64,000 nucleotides of DNA from Neomelitea salexigens DSM 19753 (GCF_000422345.1 NZ_AULP01000002.1:310001-374000); one strand, 5' to 3'. Positions 44,671 through 53,484 are shown, counted from the first letter of the stretch. A program made the numbers and translations. The notes: generated by a model from the sequence alone, not told the origin.

Positions 44671-44680
44671 AACAGGGGGC

Positions 44681-45085
44681 CTATTGAACGGTGATACGAC
44701 GCGGTTCCGCCGCCGCAAGTTTGGGTATGTGCAGCGCCAGGACGCCGTTTTCTACCTTGGCAGCAATCTTCTCCTGATCCACGGTATCGGGCAGCGAGAA
44801 GCGGCGAACAAATTCTCCTTGCCAGCGCTCGTTTACCGCCAACTTTGCGTCGGCATAGTCGATAGTGCGCTCGCCCTTAACCGTTAGCACGCCGCCGTCA
44901 ACGCTGACCTCAATCGCCTCTCGGCTGATACCGGGAACATCCATACTTAGCAGGTAGGCGTCGTCCGCTTCACTGATATCCACAGCAGGCGCCCACGCAC
45001 GACGCGCCTTCTCGGCCGGCTCACCGCGGCTATCAAAATTGCGGCTTAGGTCTCCAAATAATGTGAAGGGCAGATAGCTATTCAT
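44681..45085 (-). CDS. Small heat shock protein, Hsp20/alpha-crystallin family
   Basis: A 134-residue ATP-independent holdase. The alpha-crystallin domain runs from VDISEADDAYLLSMDVPGISREAIEVSVDGGVLTVKGERTID to FSLPDTVDQEKIAAKVENGVLALHIPK; the C-terminal I-x-V anchor is RRITVQ. The frame is open from 45160, but GGAGGTGG 7 nt before the ATG at 45085 sets the start. A sigma-32-type promoter lies just upstream. It is divergent from the peroxiredoxin gene. Confidence 0.93.
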   Translation of the reverse strand: MNSYLPFTLFGDLSRNFDSRGEPAEKARRAWAPAVDISEADDAYLLSMDVPGISREAIEVSVDGGVLTVKGERTIDYADAKLAVNERWQGEFVRRFSLPDTVDQEKIAAKVENGVLALHIPKLAAAEPRRITVQ

Positions 45086-45138
45086 AAGACCACCTCCAAT
45101 AACACTTCGACACAATTTCAGCTTTCGCTGTTGAACAT

Positions 45139-45168
45139 TATCTGGGTATTGGCGTCGCATATTTCAAG
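45139..45168 (-). promoter_or_regulatory. Sigma-32 (heat-shock) promoter for hsp20
   Basis: On the minus strand CTTGAAA (45162-45168) is followed after 15 nt by CCCAGATA (45139-45146), close to the sigma-32 consensus CTTGAAA-N11-16-CCCCATNT. It lies about 55 nt upstream of the hsp20 ATG, the right strand and place. Confidence 0.65.
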
Positions 45169-45248
45169 TGCATGTCGACACGCTATTAGCTCTGCTACAC
45201 TTGTCGCGCAGCACAAACTCCTCTTTTTTCTGGTTAAAGGACAACGAT

Positions 45249-45728
45249 ATGAGCATCCAAACTGGCGATAAAATCCCCGACGTTACGCTCAAAGTTATGG
45301 GCGAAAAGGGCCCCCAGGACATCACCACTGGCGACATATTTAGCGGTAAGAAAGTTGTGCTGTTTGCCGTGCCCGGTGCCTTCACCCCCGGCTGTAGCCT
45401 CACCCACCTACCTGGCTATGTCGTGCACGCTGACACAATTAAAGCCAAGGGTGTCGACAGCATCGTGTGCATGTCGGTCAACGACGCTTTTGTGATGGAT
45501 GCCTGGGGTAAGAGCCAAAACGCTGAACAGCTGCTCATGCTCGCCGACGGCAACGCAGAACTCACCGCCGCACTGGGCCTGGAAATGGATGCCAGTGGCT
45601 ACGGCATGGGCAAACGCAGCCAGCGCTTTGCGTTGATTGCAGAAGATGGTGTCGTAAGCTTTATTGCCGTTGAGCCAGCCGGTGGCGTCGATGTCAGCGC
45701 CGCTGAAAAGATTATTGAACAGCTGTGA
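45249..45728 (+). CDS. Peroxiredoxin (Prx5-type)
   Basis: A 159-residue thiol peroxidase that reduces hydrogen peroxide and organic hydroperoxides. The peroxidatic cysteine is Cys49 in VPGAFTPGCSLTHLPGY, and the C-terminal segment is SFIAVEPAGGVDVSAAEKIIEQL. Unlike some gammaproteobacterial fusions it lacks a glutaredoxin domain. The ATG at 45249 is favoured over the GTG at 45168 because AAGGA lies 7 nt upstream. It is divergent from hsp20 and followed by murI. Confidence 0.93.
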   Translation: MSIQTGDKIPDVTLKVMGEKGPQDITTGDIFSGKKVVLFAVPGAFTPGCSLTHLPGYVVHADTIKAKGVDSIVCMSVNDAFVMDAWGKSQNAEQLLMLADGNAELTAALGLEMDASGYGMGKRSQRFALIAEDGVVSFIAVEPAGGVDVSAAEKIIEQL

Positions 45729-45735
45729 TCCGGGA

Positions 45736-46539
45736 ATGAATAGTGTTGAGCACCGCCCCCAGGTGCTGGTGTTCGACAGCGGTGTCGGTAGTCTGAGCAT
45801 CGGCGCCGAAATCCACCATTTGCTTCCCGATATTGACCTGCTCTACGCGATGGATCGCGGCGGCTTCCCCTACGGCATGTGGCAGGAGGATGCACTGGTA
45901 GAACATATTCTCCAGCGTATTCACACCTTGCTACAGCGCCATCGCATCGATATCGTGGTGGTCGCATGCAACAGCGCCAGCACTGCCGTGCTACCCAGTT
46001 TACGACAGCAAGTCTCCCTTCCTGTTGTGGGTGTCGTGCCCGCCATTAAGCCTGCCGCCCTGCAAAGCAAAAGCCGTGTTATTGGCCTGCTCGCCACGCC
46101 CGGCACCATAAAACGGCGCTACACTGCCGAGCTAATCGACACCTTTGCCAGCGACTGCACCGTGCTATCGGTAGGAGCAGAAGCACTGGCACCGGCGGTG
46201 GAAACGTTATTCTGGCAGGACGAGGATTCCCCTGACGTTTGGCAGAGTGTGGCAGCTGCATTTCACCAATACCCCAGCGCAAAAGCGCTGGACACGATTG
46301 TATTGGCCTGCACCCACTTCCCACTGGTTAAACCACAACTAGCCAAACACCTCCCGGGAATCAATTGGATAGATTCTGGTGAAGCCATTGCGCGACGGGT
46401 GAAAGATTTGCTTGAAAATAATCGCTACATTCGCGGAGGCAGGGGGCGTCAACGCGCGTGCATTCTCGGGGCAGAAGCGGCCAGCCAGACTCTGCGCGAC
46501 AAGCTCGCCACCCGCGGCATTGAACTCATCGCAGATTAA
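45736..46539 (+). CDS. murI: Glutamate racemase
   Basis: Supplies D-glutamate for peptidoglycan. The 267-residue protein keeps the catalytic features: Asp14-Ser15 in VLVFDSGVGSLS, Cys78 in VVACNSAST and Cys192 in VLACTHFPLV. FPYG, usual for the family, is at YAMDRGGFPYG. I set the start at the ATG at 45736; upstream codons from 45664 overlap the end of the peroxiredoxin gene. It overlaps the convergent small gene by 14 nt. Confidence 0.94.
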   Translation: MNSVEHRPQVLVFDSGVGSLSIGAEIHHLLPDIDLLYAMDRGGFPYGMWQEDALVEHILQRIHTLLQRHRIDIVVVACNSASTAVLPSLRQQVSLPVVGVVPAIKPAALQSKSRVIGLLATPGTIKRRYTAELIDTFASDCTVLSVGAEALAPAVETLFWQDEDSPDVWQSVAAAFHQYPSAKALDTIVLACTHFPLVKPQLAKHLPGINWIDSGEAIARRVKDLLENNRYIRGGRGRQRACILGAEAASQTLRDKLATRGIELIAD

Positions 46540-46864
46540 AGCGCTCAGCCTCGCGGTTATAACGCTCCACCGCCGCCGACATCTCCGCCATCGCAGTATT
46601 GTAACGAGCGATGCGCTCCAACCGGCGTTGCGCCGTGTCATAACCGGTTCCCTTGGCAGTTTTTTCCATGGCGTCCAGGCACTTTAGGTAACGGCCTTGC
46701 TCGTCGACATAACGCTCGAGTTGCTGGCGCAGCTGCTGCATCTCGTCGCGGCTTGCCGCCTCACCATCGGGGAACTGCTTGGGCGGCGCAGGCAGTTTGC
46801 AGGCCGCCCAGCTGGATAGGGGCATCAGGCAAACGATCCAAAGCAGGATGACTGCGCGCTTCAT
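46526..46864 (-). CDS. Small exported coiled-coil protein, unknown
   Basis: The ATG at 46864, with GGAG 5 nt upstream, opens a 112-residue frame with a signal peptide (VILLWIVCLMPLSSWA) followed by a charged, probably alpha-helical coiled coil (MQQLRQQLERYVDEQGRYLKCLDAMEK, then QRRLERIARYNTAMAEMSAAVERYNREAERFN) containing two cysteines (CKLPAPP and KCLDAM). No family recognised. A longer frame from 47122 is ruled out because it runs back over the convergent-free region and a terminator. It overlaps the end of murI by 14 nt. Confidence 0.7.
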   Translation of the reverse strand: MKRAVILLWIVCLMPLSSWAACKLPAPPKQFPDGEAASRDEMQQLRQQLERYVDEQGRYLKCLDAMEKTAKGTGYDTAQRRLERIARYNTAMAEMSAAVERYNREAERFNLR

Positions 46865-46914
46865 TACATCTCCAGAAAGAATAGGTTGCGCACTAGTATA
46901 GCCGCTACCCATAC

Positions 46915-46944
46915 AAAAAAGGGCGCCCAGTTGGGCGCCCTTTT
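46915..46944. terminator. Bidirectional terminator after the Rieske gene
   Basis: AAAAAA, GGGCGCCC, loop AGTT, GGGCGCCC, TTTT: an 8-bp GC-only stem just past the end of the Rieske gene and upstream of the small exported-protein gene. Confidence 0.85.
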
Positions 46945-46973
46945 CATTTATCTGACCAGAGTCACACTTGCCC

Positions 46974-47987
46974 TTACAGCGAGCGTGGGTCGAAGCCACC
47001 GGCATAGAACTGAGAATACCATTTGCGGAATTTCGCGATAGGGCCATCGCCATCGCACAAAATTGGCAGCGGGCGATAAATCTTGTTTTCCCAGATGGGC
47101 TTATCTTCCTCCAGCTGGCCAACGATATTGGCGATAATCGCCGCGTTCACACCGCCTTTCTGCACTTCACCGTTAACCTTGGGCTGAGTGAAGGCAAAGC
47201 GGACATGCACCGTGTCATCGTCAATCGGCGTAGTTAGCCCCATCAAGAAGGTATCGGCGATACCTTCAAACTTAGTGAAACCCTGGCCGGGGCCAGCGCT
47301 ACCAGTACGGATTGAGCCGCGTACCTCACCGCGTGGCGTCGGCATGTTGGCCTGCTGCAAACCGCGCACCATAGGACCGTCGTAGGTGGTTTCCCACTCG
47401 GGGAACGACGCCGTACCGTGAACATATTTAAAGTGAGCAGGGTCAGCCGCATTTTCTGCCATTTCCTGAGCGTGAGTATTCAGAATCCATTCGTAGCGAT
47501 CCAGCGGTGACCAATCGTCAGAGTTTGCCTCGTCGTGCTCAATAACTTCCCACTTCGGCGCATCGCCTTCTGGGTGGTACCACGCCCAAATAACTTGGTT
47601 AATTTCACGCACCGGGAAAGACTTCAAACACTTCTGGCCCTTCACTTTAGGCGGCATATTCTTCGCGTAGGGAACCTCAACACATTCACCTTCTGGGCTA
47701 AACTTCCACGAGTGGAAAGGGCAGACAATATTGTTACCTTCTATACGACCACCACCGGTGCCCGAACGCTCGTGAATACCGTGGCCCAAGTGAGCACCCA
47801 GGTGAGGGCAGTATGCTTCCATCAATACCGCGCGACCGGCTTCTGTACGAAACAACACCAGCTCTTGGCCGAAGTAATGCACAGCGCGTGACTCGCTGGG
47901 AGCCAGTTCGTCAGAAAAAGAAACCGCAAACCACCCATACGGCATGGGCATGGGGTAGCGTTTCACAGTAGTTGTTGTGGTAGTCAT
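46974..47987 (-). CDS. Rieske non-haem iron oxygenase (KshA/DAF-36-like)
   Basis: A 337-residue oxygenase component that uses an external reductase to hydroxylate or desaturate a hydrophobic substrate. The Rieske cluster ligands are Cys60, His62, Cys89 and His92 (CPHLGAHLGHG; CPFHSWKF). The mononuclear iron site is NAADPAHFKYVH with Asp182, His185 and His190. The overall sequence resembles 3-ketosteroid 9-alpha-hydroxylase and DAF-36/Neverland-type sterol oxygenases rather than aromatic-ring dioxygenases; the true substrate is unproven. The ATG at 47987 has GAGGA 8 nt upstream. No reductase gene is adjacent. Confidence 0.88.
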   Translation of the reverse strand: MTTTTTTVKRYPMPMPYGWFAVSFSDELAPSESRAVHYFGQELVLFRTEAGRAVLMEAYCPHLGAHLGHGIHERSGTGGGRIEGNNIVCPFHSWKFSPEGECVEVPYAKNMPPKVKGQKCLKSFPVREINQVIWAWYHPEGDAPKWEVIEHDEANSDDWSPLDRYEWILNTHAQEMAENAADPAHFKYVHGTASFPEWETTYDGPMVRGLQQANMPTPRGEVRGSIRTGSAGPGQGFTKFEGIADTFLMGLTTPIDDDTVHVRFAFTQPKVNGEVQKGGVNAAIIANIVGQLEEDKPIWENKIYRPLPILCDGDGPIAKFRKWYSQFYAGGFDPRSL

Positions 47988-48115
47988 TGACTTGTCCTCA
48001 GCTCTAACGCAGAAAGATCGCCGCAAGGCGGCTAAAAACCCTATAAAAAGAAGGCCTATTCACGACCTCCAGAGTAAACGTTGCCAGCTGCCAGACAATG
48101 ACAAAATGAGACATC

Positions 48116-48140
48116 CCACTGGCAAAATACGACAGTGGGG
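48116..48140 (-). terminator. Hairpin after the triple-repeat exported protein gene
   Basis: CCCACTG (48116-48122) pairs with CAGTGGG (48134-48140) across 11 nt, 33 nt after the stop; it sits between that gene and the Rieske gene and could also be an operator. Weak. Confidence 0.35.
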
Positions 48141-48172
48141 GATTCTAAGGCCAATAAAAATCGGTCTATTCG

Positions 48173-48883
48173 CTACTGGCGCCAGCTGCGAAGCTTCTCC
48201 ATAAACACATCGGCGCCCATGCGAATTAGCGACTCATCAGCAGAGCCGGGCTTGGCGCCGGTATAGATAATGGCTTCTTGAACCGCGATTTCCTTGGCGA
48301 CATCTTCCAGGGTTTGCTGGTCCACCTCTTCGCCGTCAGCCGTTTCAATACGCCCCTCGGCCGCGGCACGGATCTGCGCCGCCTGCTCACTGTCCGGGTC
48401 TATGCCCGCACGCTCCATCACCGCTATGGCGGCAAAACGCTCACTGGCCTGACGGTGTGAGATCGCTTCACCGTGCACATTATAAGCGCCGTCATTGGGC
48501 TTATCCGCAATTTCTGGCGATTGCCCCATGCTTATGCGAATCATCGCCGCCTCTTGCGAATAGGGGTCGACACCCGCTTTTTTGACCGCCGCTTCTACGG
48601 CGACGGCATCAGCTAAGGCGCTGGCCGATATCGCCTGGCCAAAGCGGTCGTAGACCCGCCAATCGGCACGCACCTGCGCGCCACCACCTGCATTGCCTTG
48701 GGCAGCATGTGTGCCGGCCGTTTTTTGTTTGTTTTTACCGTGAGCATGCCCCTGTGCGGGCTCTCCCGGTGCTTTATTTTGGCCCGGCGCGTGGGCCTTG
48801 CCGTAAGCATTGCCATTTCCGGGTTCAGCTTGCACAACGCTTGCGCAGGCAAGCAGCATTGCAATCGCCAGGCTGTATTTCAT
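48173..48883 (-). CDS. Exported protein with three internal repeats, unknown
   Basis: A 236-residue protein (238 if the upstream ATG at 48889 is used) with a signal peptide (LAIAMLLACASVVQA) and a Gly/His/Lys-rich low-complexity stretch (NAYGKAHAPGQNKAPGE and on). The C-terminal 140 residues hold three copies of a helical repeat: EAAVKKAGVDPYSQEAAMIR (about 98-117), MERAGIDPDSEQAAQIR (158-174) and EAIIYTGAKPGSADESLIR (205-223). The shared pattern is A..aG.dP.S..a..IR. I do not know this family. It is divergent from moaA. Confidence 0.7.
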   Translation of the reverse strand: MKYSLAIAMLLACASVVQAEPGNGNAYGKAHAPGQNKAPGEPAQGHAHGKNKQKTAGTHAAQGNAGGGAQVRADWRVYDRFGQAISASALADAVAVEAAVKKAGVDPYSQEAAMIRISMGQSPEIADKPNDGAYNVHGEAISHRQASERFAAIAVMERAGIDPDSEQAAQIRAAAEGRIETADGEEVDQQTLEDVAKEIAVQEAIIYTGAKPGSADESLIRMGADVFMEKLRSWRQ

Positions 48884-48948
48884 AAACACTCTCTCAACAT
48901 GTTATTGCTTACAGGCTACCCGCCCGCAGGCTGTGATAATATCGACGG

Positions 48949-49941
48949 ATGACTACAGCCACTCCGCCACTGCAAGATCGATTTGGCCGCCAGGTAGACT
49001 ACCTGCGCCTCTCCGTTACCGACCGCTGCGATTTTCGCTGCGTCTACTGCATGGCCGAGGACATGACCTTTCTACCCCGGCGCGACATCCTTAGTCTGGA
49101 ACAACTCTACGACATTGGCGCGGCATTTGTGCAATTGGGCGTCACAAAAATTCGTTTGACCGGAGGCGAACCGCTGGTGCGCCGCAATGTGTTGTCGCTG
49201 GTGGAGCGCTTAGCGTCGCTGGACGGCCTCGAGCAACTCAATATGACCAGCAATGGCGCTCAGCTGGACCGCTATGCTGAGCCCCTGTATCGCGCGGGCT
49301 TAACCGGCATCAATATCAGCCTGGACAGCCTCCGCGAAGATCGCTTTAAAGAGCTGACTCGCGTTGGCGAACTAAGCAAGGTATTGGCAGGCATCGACGC
49401 CGCAAAAGCCGCCGGTTTTGAGCGGATAAAACTGAATGCGGTCATTATGAACGGCCGCAACGATGACGAGATCCTGGACTTGGTGGATTTCGCCCGCGAC
49501 CGCCACGTCGATATCAGTTTTATTGAAGAAATGCCCCTCGGGCACATCAGCGAGCACGACCGGGCGCTCAGCTTCTGTAGCAGCGACGAGATTCATCGGC
49601 GCATTCACGCGCGCTACCCACTTACCGCCAGTGCGGAAACCAGTGGCGGCCCGTCGCGCTATTACCGTATGGCTGACAGCACAAGCAGGGTTGGCCTGAT
49701 CTCTCCCCACAGCCACAATTTCTGCCATCTCTGCAATCGCGTGAGGCTGACCGTTGAAGGGCGTTTATTGCTTTGCCTGGGCAATGAATACTCCGTCGAC
49801 CTAAAAAGCGTGCTGGAAAACCAGCCAGAGCAGCTTCAGCAACGTATTATCGACGCCATGGACATCAAGCCTGAGCGCCACCACTTCGACCTGAATGATG
49901 AGCCTCAGATCGTGCGCTTTATGAATACCACTGGCGGCTAA
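48949..49941 (+). CDS. moaA: GTP 3',8-cyclase MoaA (molybdenum cofactor synthesis)
   Basis: Radical-SAM enzyme that starts molybdenum cofactor synthesis by converting GTP to a cyclic intermediate processed by MoaC. The 330-residue protein has the N-terminal [4Fe-4S] ligands Cys27, Cys31 and Cys34 (CDFRCVYC), the SAM motif TGGEPLVR, a C-terminal cluster region [20 protein letters not shown] and the terminal Gly-Gly tail. It heads a run with a cupin, a MoxR-type ATPase and a VWA protein. Confidence 0.96.
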   Translation: MTTATPPLQDRFGRQVDYLRLSVTDRCDFRCVYCMAEDMTFLPRRDILSLEQLYDIGAAFVQLGVTKIRLTGGEPLVRRNVLSLVERLASLDGLEQLNMTSNGAQLDRYAEPLYRAGLTGINISLDSLREDRFKELTRVGELSKVLAGIDAAKAAGFERIKLNAVIMNGRNDDEILDLVDFARDRHVDISFIEEMPLGHISEHDRALSFCSSDEIHRRIHARYPLTASAETSGGPSRYYRMADSTSRVGLISPHSHNFCHLCNRVRLTVEGRLLLCLGNEYSVDLKSVLENQPEQLQQRIIDAMDIKPERHHFDLNDEPQIVRFMNTTGG

Positions 49942-49946
49942 GCGCC

Positions 49947-50429
49947 ATGCAAGCGCAGCAAATTATCGAACAGCTTAAACTGGAAGCCCACCCCGAGGGC
50001 GGCTATTTCAGGCGCAGCTTTACCCACCCACAAACCACTGGCGACGGCAGTGCGCAGCGCCCGCTGATGAGCAGCATCTATTATTTGCTCACCGCCGACA
50101 GCGCCACCGGCTACCTGCACCGCAATCGCAGCGGCATCCTGCATTTTTGGCAGGGCGGCTCCCCCCTTCACTACACGCTCTTGAAGGAAAACGGTGATGT
50201 TGAGCACCTTGTCATGGGGCCAGACCTCGAAAAGGGACAGCATCTGCAGCTCTATGTGCCCGGCGGATGGTGGAAAGCCTCCCAGCTCAAAGAAGGCGAC
50301 TACGGCTTGATCTCCGAAGCGGTTAGCCCGGGCTTCGACTACCGCGACCATGAATTTGCCAACGCCGGCGACATTCAGGCAGGCTATCCACGGCACTGGC
50401 AATCTCTGCTTCAACTAGTGCGGCCCTAG
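49947..50429 (+). CDS. Cupin domain protein of the DUF985 type
   Basis: A 160-residue protein of the Cupin_5/DUF985 family, with LEAHPEGGYFRRSF at the start, SSIYYLL, HRNRSGILHFWQGGSPLHYTLL and VPGGWWKASQL. Two conserved metal-ligand-like His residues are present (HRN and LHFW), but activity is unknown. It begins 5 nt after moaA and ends 21 nt before the MoxR-type ATPase. Confidence 0.85.
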   Translation: MQAQQIIEQLKLEAHPEGGYFRRSFTHPQTTGDGSAQRPLMSSIYYLLTADSATGYLHRNRSGILHFWQGGSPLHYTLLKENGDVEHLVMGPDLEKGQHLQLYVPGGWWKASQLKEGDYGLISEAVSPGFDYRDHEFANAGDIQAGYPRHWQSLLQLVRP

Positions 50430-50450
50430 GCAGCGAACACAGGACTCTGT

Positions 50451-51374
50451 ATGAATACGGCGAGACAAGCCATCGATGAACTGATTTCACAGCTGGCCGA
50501 GCAGGGCTACATCGCCAGCGAGCAAATCGCGACCACCCTGCACCTTGCCCGCGCGCTCCAGCGCCCTATTCTGATTGAGGGGCCGCCCGGCGTTGGCAAG
50601 ACCGAGCTCGCCAACGCCAGTGCGGCGATGCTCGAGTTGCCGCTGTTTCGACTGCAGTGCTACGAAGGTTTAGACGAAAGCAAGGCGCTGTACGACTGGA
50701 AATACAGCAAGCAACTGCTCTATGTGCAAGTGCTAAAAGAGCAGCTACAAGGCATTCTTGGCGGCGCCAACGACCTATCCGCGGCCGTAGAACGCCTGCA
50801 CAACTTCGATGACATTTTCTACTCAGAGCGGTTTCTGGAACCTCGCCCTCTGCTCAGCGCTCTGCAAAGCGATGACGGCGCTGTATTGTTGATCGATGAA
50901 ATCGACAAAGCCGACTACGAATTTGAATCACTGCTGCTGGAGATCCTCGCCGACTTCGCGGTCACCCTGCCCGAAATTGGCACCCTGCGCGCCAAACACA
51001 AGCCGCTGGTGCTATTGACCAGCAACAATACCCGCGACCTCAGCGATGCACTCAAGCGACGCTGCCTGCACCTGTACATCCCCTTTCCCGAAGCAGAGCT
51101 CGAGAGCCGCATCGTGCAAAGCCGGGTGCCAGACGTCGCCGACAGCCTGCGCCAACAGCTGGTCACGTTTGTGCACGGGGTTCGTCAGCTCGACCTGAAA
51201 AAACAACCGGCCATCAGCGAAACGATCGACTGGGCGCGCAGCCTACTACTGCTGCATGCCGACAACCTGTCCGCCGCACTGGTTGATGACAGCCTGAATG
51301 TGCTGCTGAAATACGAGGAAGATATCAACATCGTGCGGCCTGAAATCACCCGTCTACTCAGCCAGCGTTACTAA
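50451..51374 (+). CDS. MoxR-type AAA+ ATPase
   Basis: A 307-residue AAA+ chaperone-like ATPase. Walker A is GPPGVGKT (44-51), Walker B VLLIDEID (145-152), with the sensor LTSNNTRDLSDALKRRCLHLYI. MoxR ATPases work with a VWA partner to insert metal cofactors or mature complexes. The partner follows 6 nt downstream. Together with moaA two genes upstream, this resembles the CoxD-CoxE pair that matures molybdenum hydroxylases (inference). AGGA 7 nt before the ATG. Confidence 0.92.
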   Translation: MNTARQAIDELISQLAEQGYIASEQIATTLHLARALQRPILIEGPPGVGKTELANASAAMLELPLFRLQCYEGLDESKALYDWKYSKQLLYVQVLKEQLQGILGGANDLSAAVERLHNFDDIFYSERFLEPRPLLSALQSDDGAVLLIDEIDKADYEFESLLLEILADFAVTLPEIGTLRAKHKPLVLLTSNNTRDLSDALKRRCLHLYIPFPEAELESRIVQSRVPDVADSLRQQLVTFVHGVRQLDLKKQPAISETIDWARSLLLLHADNLSAALVDDSLNVLLKYEEDINIVRPEITRLLSQRY

Positions 51375-51380
51375 AGCGAC

Positions 51381-52736
51381 GTGGAAGCCACCTTACTGCA
51401 GTTTATTCGCCACCTGCGTCATGCCGGGGTCGGTATTTCCACCGCAGAAACGCTAGACGCCATGCAAGTCGCTGTCAGCCTTGGCTATGGTGATCGCCAG
51501 CTTTTACACGACGGTTTGGCGAGCTGCCTGGCGAAGTCAGAGGAGCAACGCCAGTTGTTCAGCCGCTGCTTCGCCCAGTTCTTTGACCTGGCAGAAACAC
51601 CCAACGACACCACACACACCGTCGACCCAGAGGCCCCACAAGACCGCAGTGCCGACGGCGAAACCGCCGGCGAGGGCGAGGGCCAAGGGCAGGGTGGCGG
51701 TGGCGGCATGGGCAGCGATGCACTGCGCGCGGAGCTGATGCGCGCCGCGGGCGAAGTCGACCTGGCCGCAATGCAATACCCCACCCAACGCGGCATATAC
51801 CGCCGCCGCATCCTCGATGCCCTCAATGACAGCGGCCGCCGCGAGCGTATCGCCCAATTGGCCGGTGGCAGCCCAACAGAGCAACAACAGTCACGGTGGC
51901 TGGAACGCGAGCGGGAAACGCAACTGGCACAACTCGGCGAACTGCTAGACCGGCAGTTATTGCTCAACAACAATGCCGCTACCCGCGAGTTTCAAGAAAC
52001 CTTAATGCGCGATAGCCAGCTGTCGGCACTGGACACCTACTACCGCGACCGCCTGCCGCCGCTGATACGCAAGCTGGCCAAAAAACTGGCCGCCAAGCAT
52101 CGACAGCGTTATCGGCGCGCTAAGCGCGGCCGCTTAGACCTCGGCAAGACCTTGCGCCGCAACATCGCACTCGGAGGGGTTCCCTTCCACCGCTATTGGA
52201 AAAGTACCCGCCGCGAAAAAAGCGAAATTTTTGTGCTGTGCGATCTCAGTGGCTCGGTTAGCAGCTGGTCGCAAGTGCTAATGCTGTTTATGCAGGCCCT
52301 GGCCGACGTGCTCCCCAACACACGCAGCTTTGTTTTCTGTGGCGAAAGCGTTGAAGTCAGCGAGCTATTCCGCCAGCACGATGCCGACGAGGCCCTCGCG
52401 ATTATTCAACAGCGCCACGGCATGGGCAACAGCGACTACGGCCGCGCGCTGAACAGCTTTCGCCAGTTAGTTGAAGAGCGCGTCAATCGTCGCAGTACCA
52501 TCATTATTCTCGGCGACGGCCGGGGCAACGGCGGCGACACCGGCATTGCCGCACTGCGTGAACTCTACCACCGCGCCCGCCTGGTGCTGTGGTTCAACCC
52601 AGAATCCCAGAGCCGCTGGAATACGGGTGACTCGGAAATACGCCGCTACCAGACGGCGTGTCACTACGTGGCGGAATGCGGCTCACTGCGCAAGCTCGAG
52701 CGTTTGCTGGACGAGCTGCTGACACTGATTCGGTAA
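51381..52736 (+). CDS. VWA domain protein (CoxE-like) paired with the MoxR ATPase
   Basis: A 451-residue protein with an N-terminal helical part, a Gly/Gln-rich low-complexity insert (about 90-115, GEGEGQGQGGGGGMG) and a C-terminal von Willebrand A domain. The metal-ion-dependent adhesion motif D-L-S-G-S is at residues 288-292. The start is GTG at 51381. As the partner of the preceding ATPase it probably forms a maturation module for a metalloenzyme. Confidence 0.88.
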   Translation: MEATLLQFIRHLRHAGVGISTAETLDAMQVAVSLGYGDRQLLHDGLASCLAKSEEQRQLFSRCFAQFFDLAETPNDTTHTVDPEAPQDRSADGETAGEGEGQGQGGGGGMGSDALRAELMRAAGEVDLAAMQYPTQRGIYRRRILDALNDSGRRERIAQLAGGSPTEQQQSRWLERERETQLAQLGELLDRQLLLNNNAATREFQETLMRDSQLSALDTYYRDRLPPLIRKLAKKLAAKHRQRYRRAKRGRLDLGKTLRRNIALGGVPFHRYWKSTRREKSEIFVLCDLSGSVSSWSQVLMLFMQALADVLPNTRSFVFCGESVEVSELFRQHDADEALAIIQQRHGMGNSDYGRALNSFRQLVEERVNRRSTIIILGDGRGNGGDTGIAALRELYHRARLVLWFNPESQSRWNTGDSEIRRYQTACHYVAECGSLRKLERLLDELLTLIR

Positions 52737-52837
52737 AAAACGGCAAATATTGCCATTAGTTTCGCAAGCAGTCGTGCCGAGCGTGAACAAACTGTTTACT
52801 ATTAGCTCCGCCGACAAGCAGGAATCCGCGAGTCATC

Positions 52838-53476
52838 ATGAATAAGTTCAAGCACTTTATCGGCCAGTCTTTTATTGGCGGCATCCTTGTTATCGCCCCG
52901 ATTGTTATCCTGCTGCTGGCATTACGCTGGGCGGTAAATGCCGTGCAAAGTTTGATCGCGCCGCTCACCGAGCCACTGGTGAAAATTAGCGGTGCGCCAC
53001 CTGCTTTGATTGATGTTGTTGTTATTGCACTGATTTTATTCGCCTGCTTTGTGGTGGGCACCTTGGTCGCCACCAGTGCGGGTCGCTTCGCTCAGGGCTT
53101 TATCGACCGCCACCTGTCACGTTTCGCCCCCGGCTACCGGCTGATCCGCGACATCCTTCAGCAGATGTTTGGCAACGACAGCAACTCGCCCTTTACCCGC
53201 GGCGAGGTCGCCATCGTTCAGCTCTACGGCCGCGACGTTCCCACCCAGGCTACCGCCATCGTCACCAGTCGCCACGACAATGGCTGGTTCAGCGTATTCG
53301 TTCCCACTGGCCCCAACCCCACCTCGGGCTTTGTATACCACCTGCCCGGTGATTGCGTTACCTTGCGGCCCGATATAAAACTCGACGCAGCATTTAAATC
53401 CATTATTGCCTGTGGCGCCGGTTCCGCTGAATTGGGCGTGTGCCGCAATAACGACTTACCACGCAGCGCAGAGTAG
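52838..53476 (+). CDS. DUF502 domain inner-membrane protein
   Basis: A 212-residue membrane protein with two hydrophobic helices (IGGILVIAPIVILLLALRW, residues 11-29; LIDVVVIALILFACFVVGTLV, about 59-78) and a conserved soluble part (YRLIRDILQQMFGNDSNSPF; WFSVFVPTGPNPTSGFVYHLP). Family function is unknown. It is 8 nt from trkH, likely in the same transcript. Confidence 0.87.
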   Translation: MNKFKHFIGQSFIGGILVIAPIVILLLALRWAVNAVQSLIAPLTEPLVKISGAPPALIDVVVIALILFACFVVGTLVATSAGRFAQGFIDRHLSRFAPGYRLIRDILQQMFGNDSNSPFTRGEVAIVQLYGRDVPTQATAIVTSRHDNGWFSVFVPTGPNPTSGFVYHLPGDCVTLRPDIKLDAAFKSIIACGAGSAELGVCRNNDLPRSAE

Positions 53477-53484
53477 GACCCAGC

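Noticed and set aside
46865-47122. Longer frame of the small exported protein upstream of 46864
   Set aside because: It runs through a terminator hairpin and into the Rieske gene; the ATG at 46864 has a ribosome site and signal peptide.
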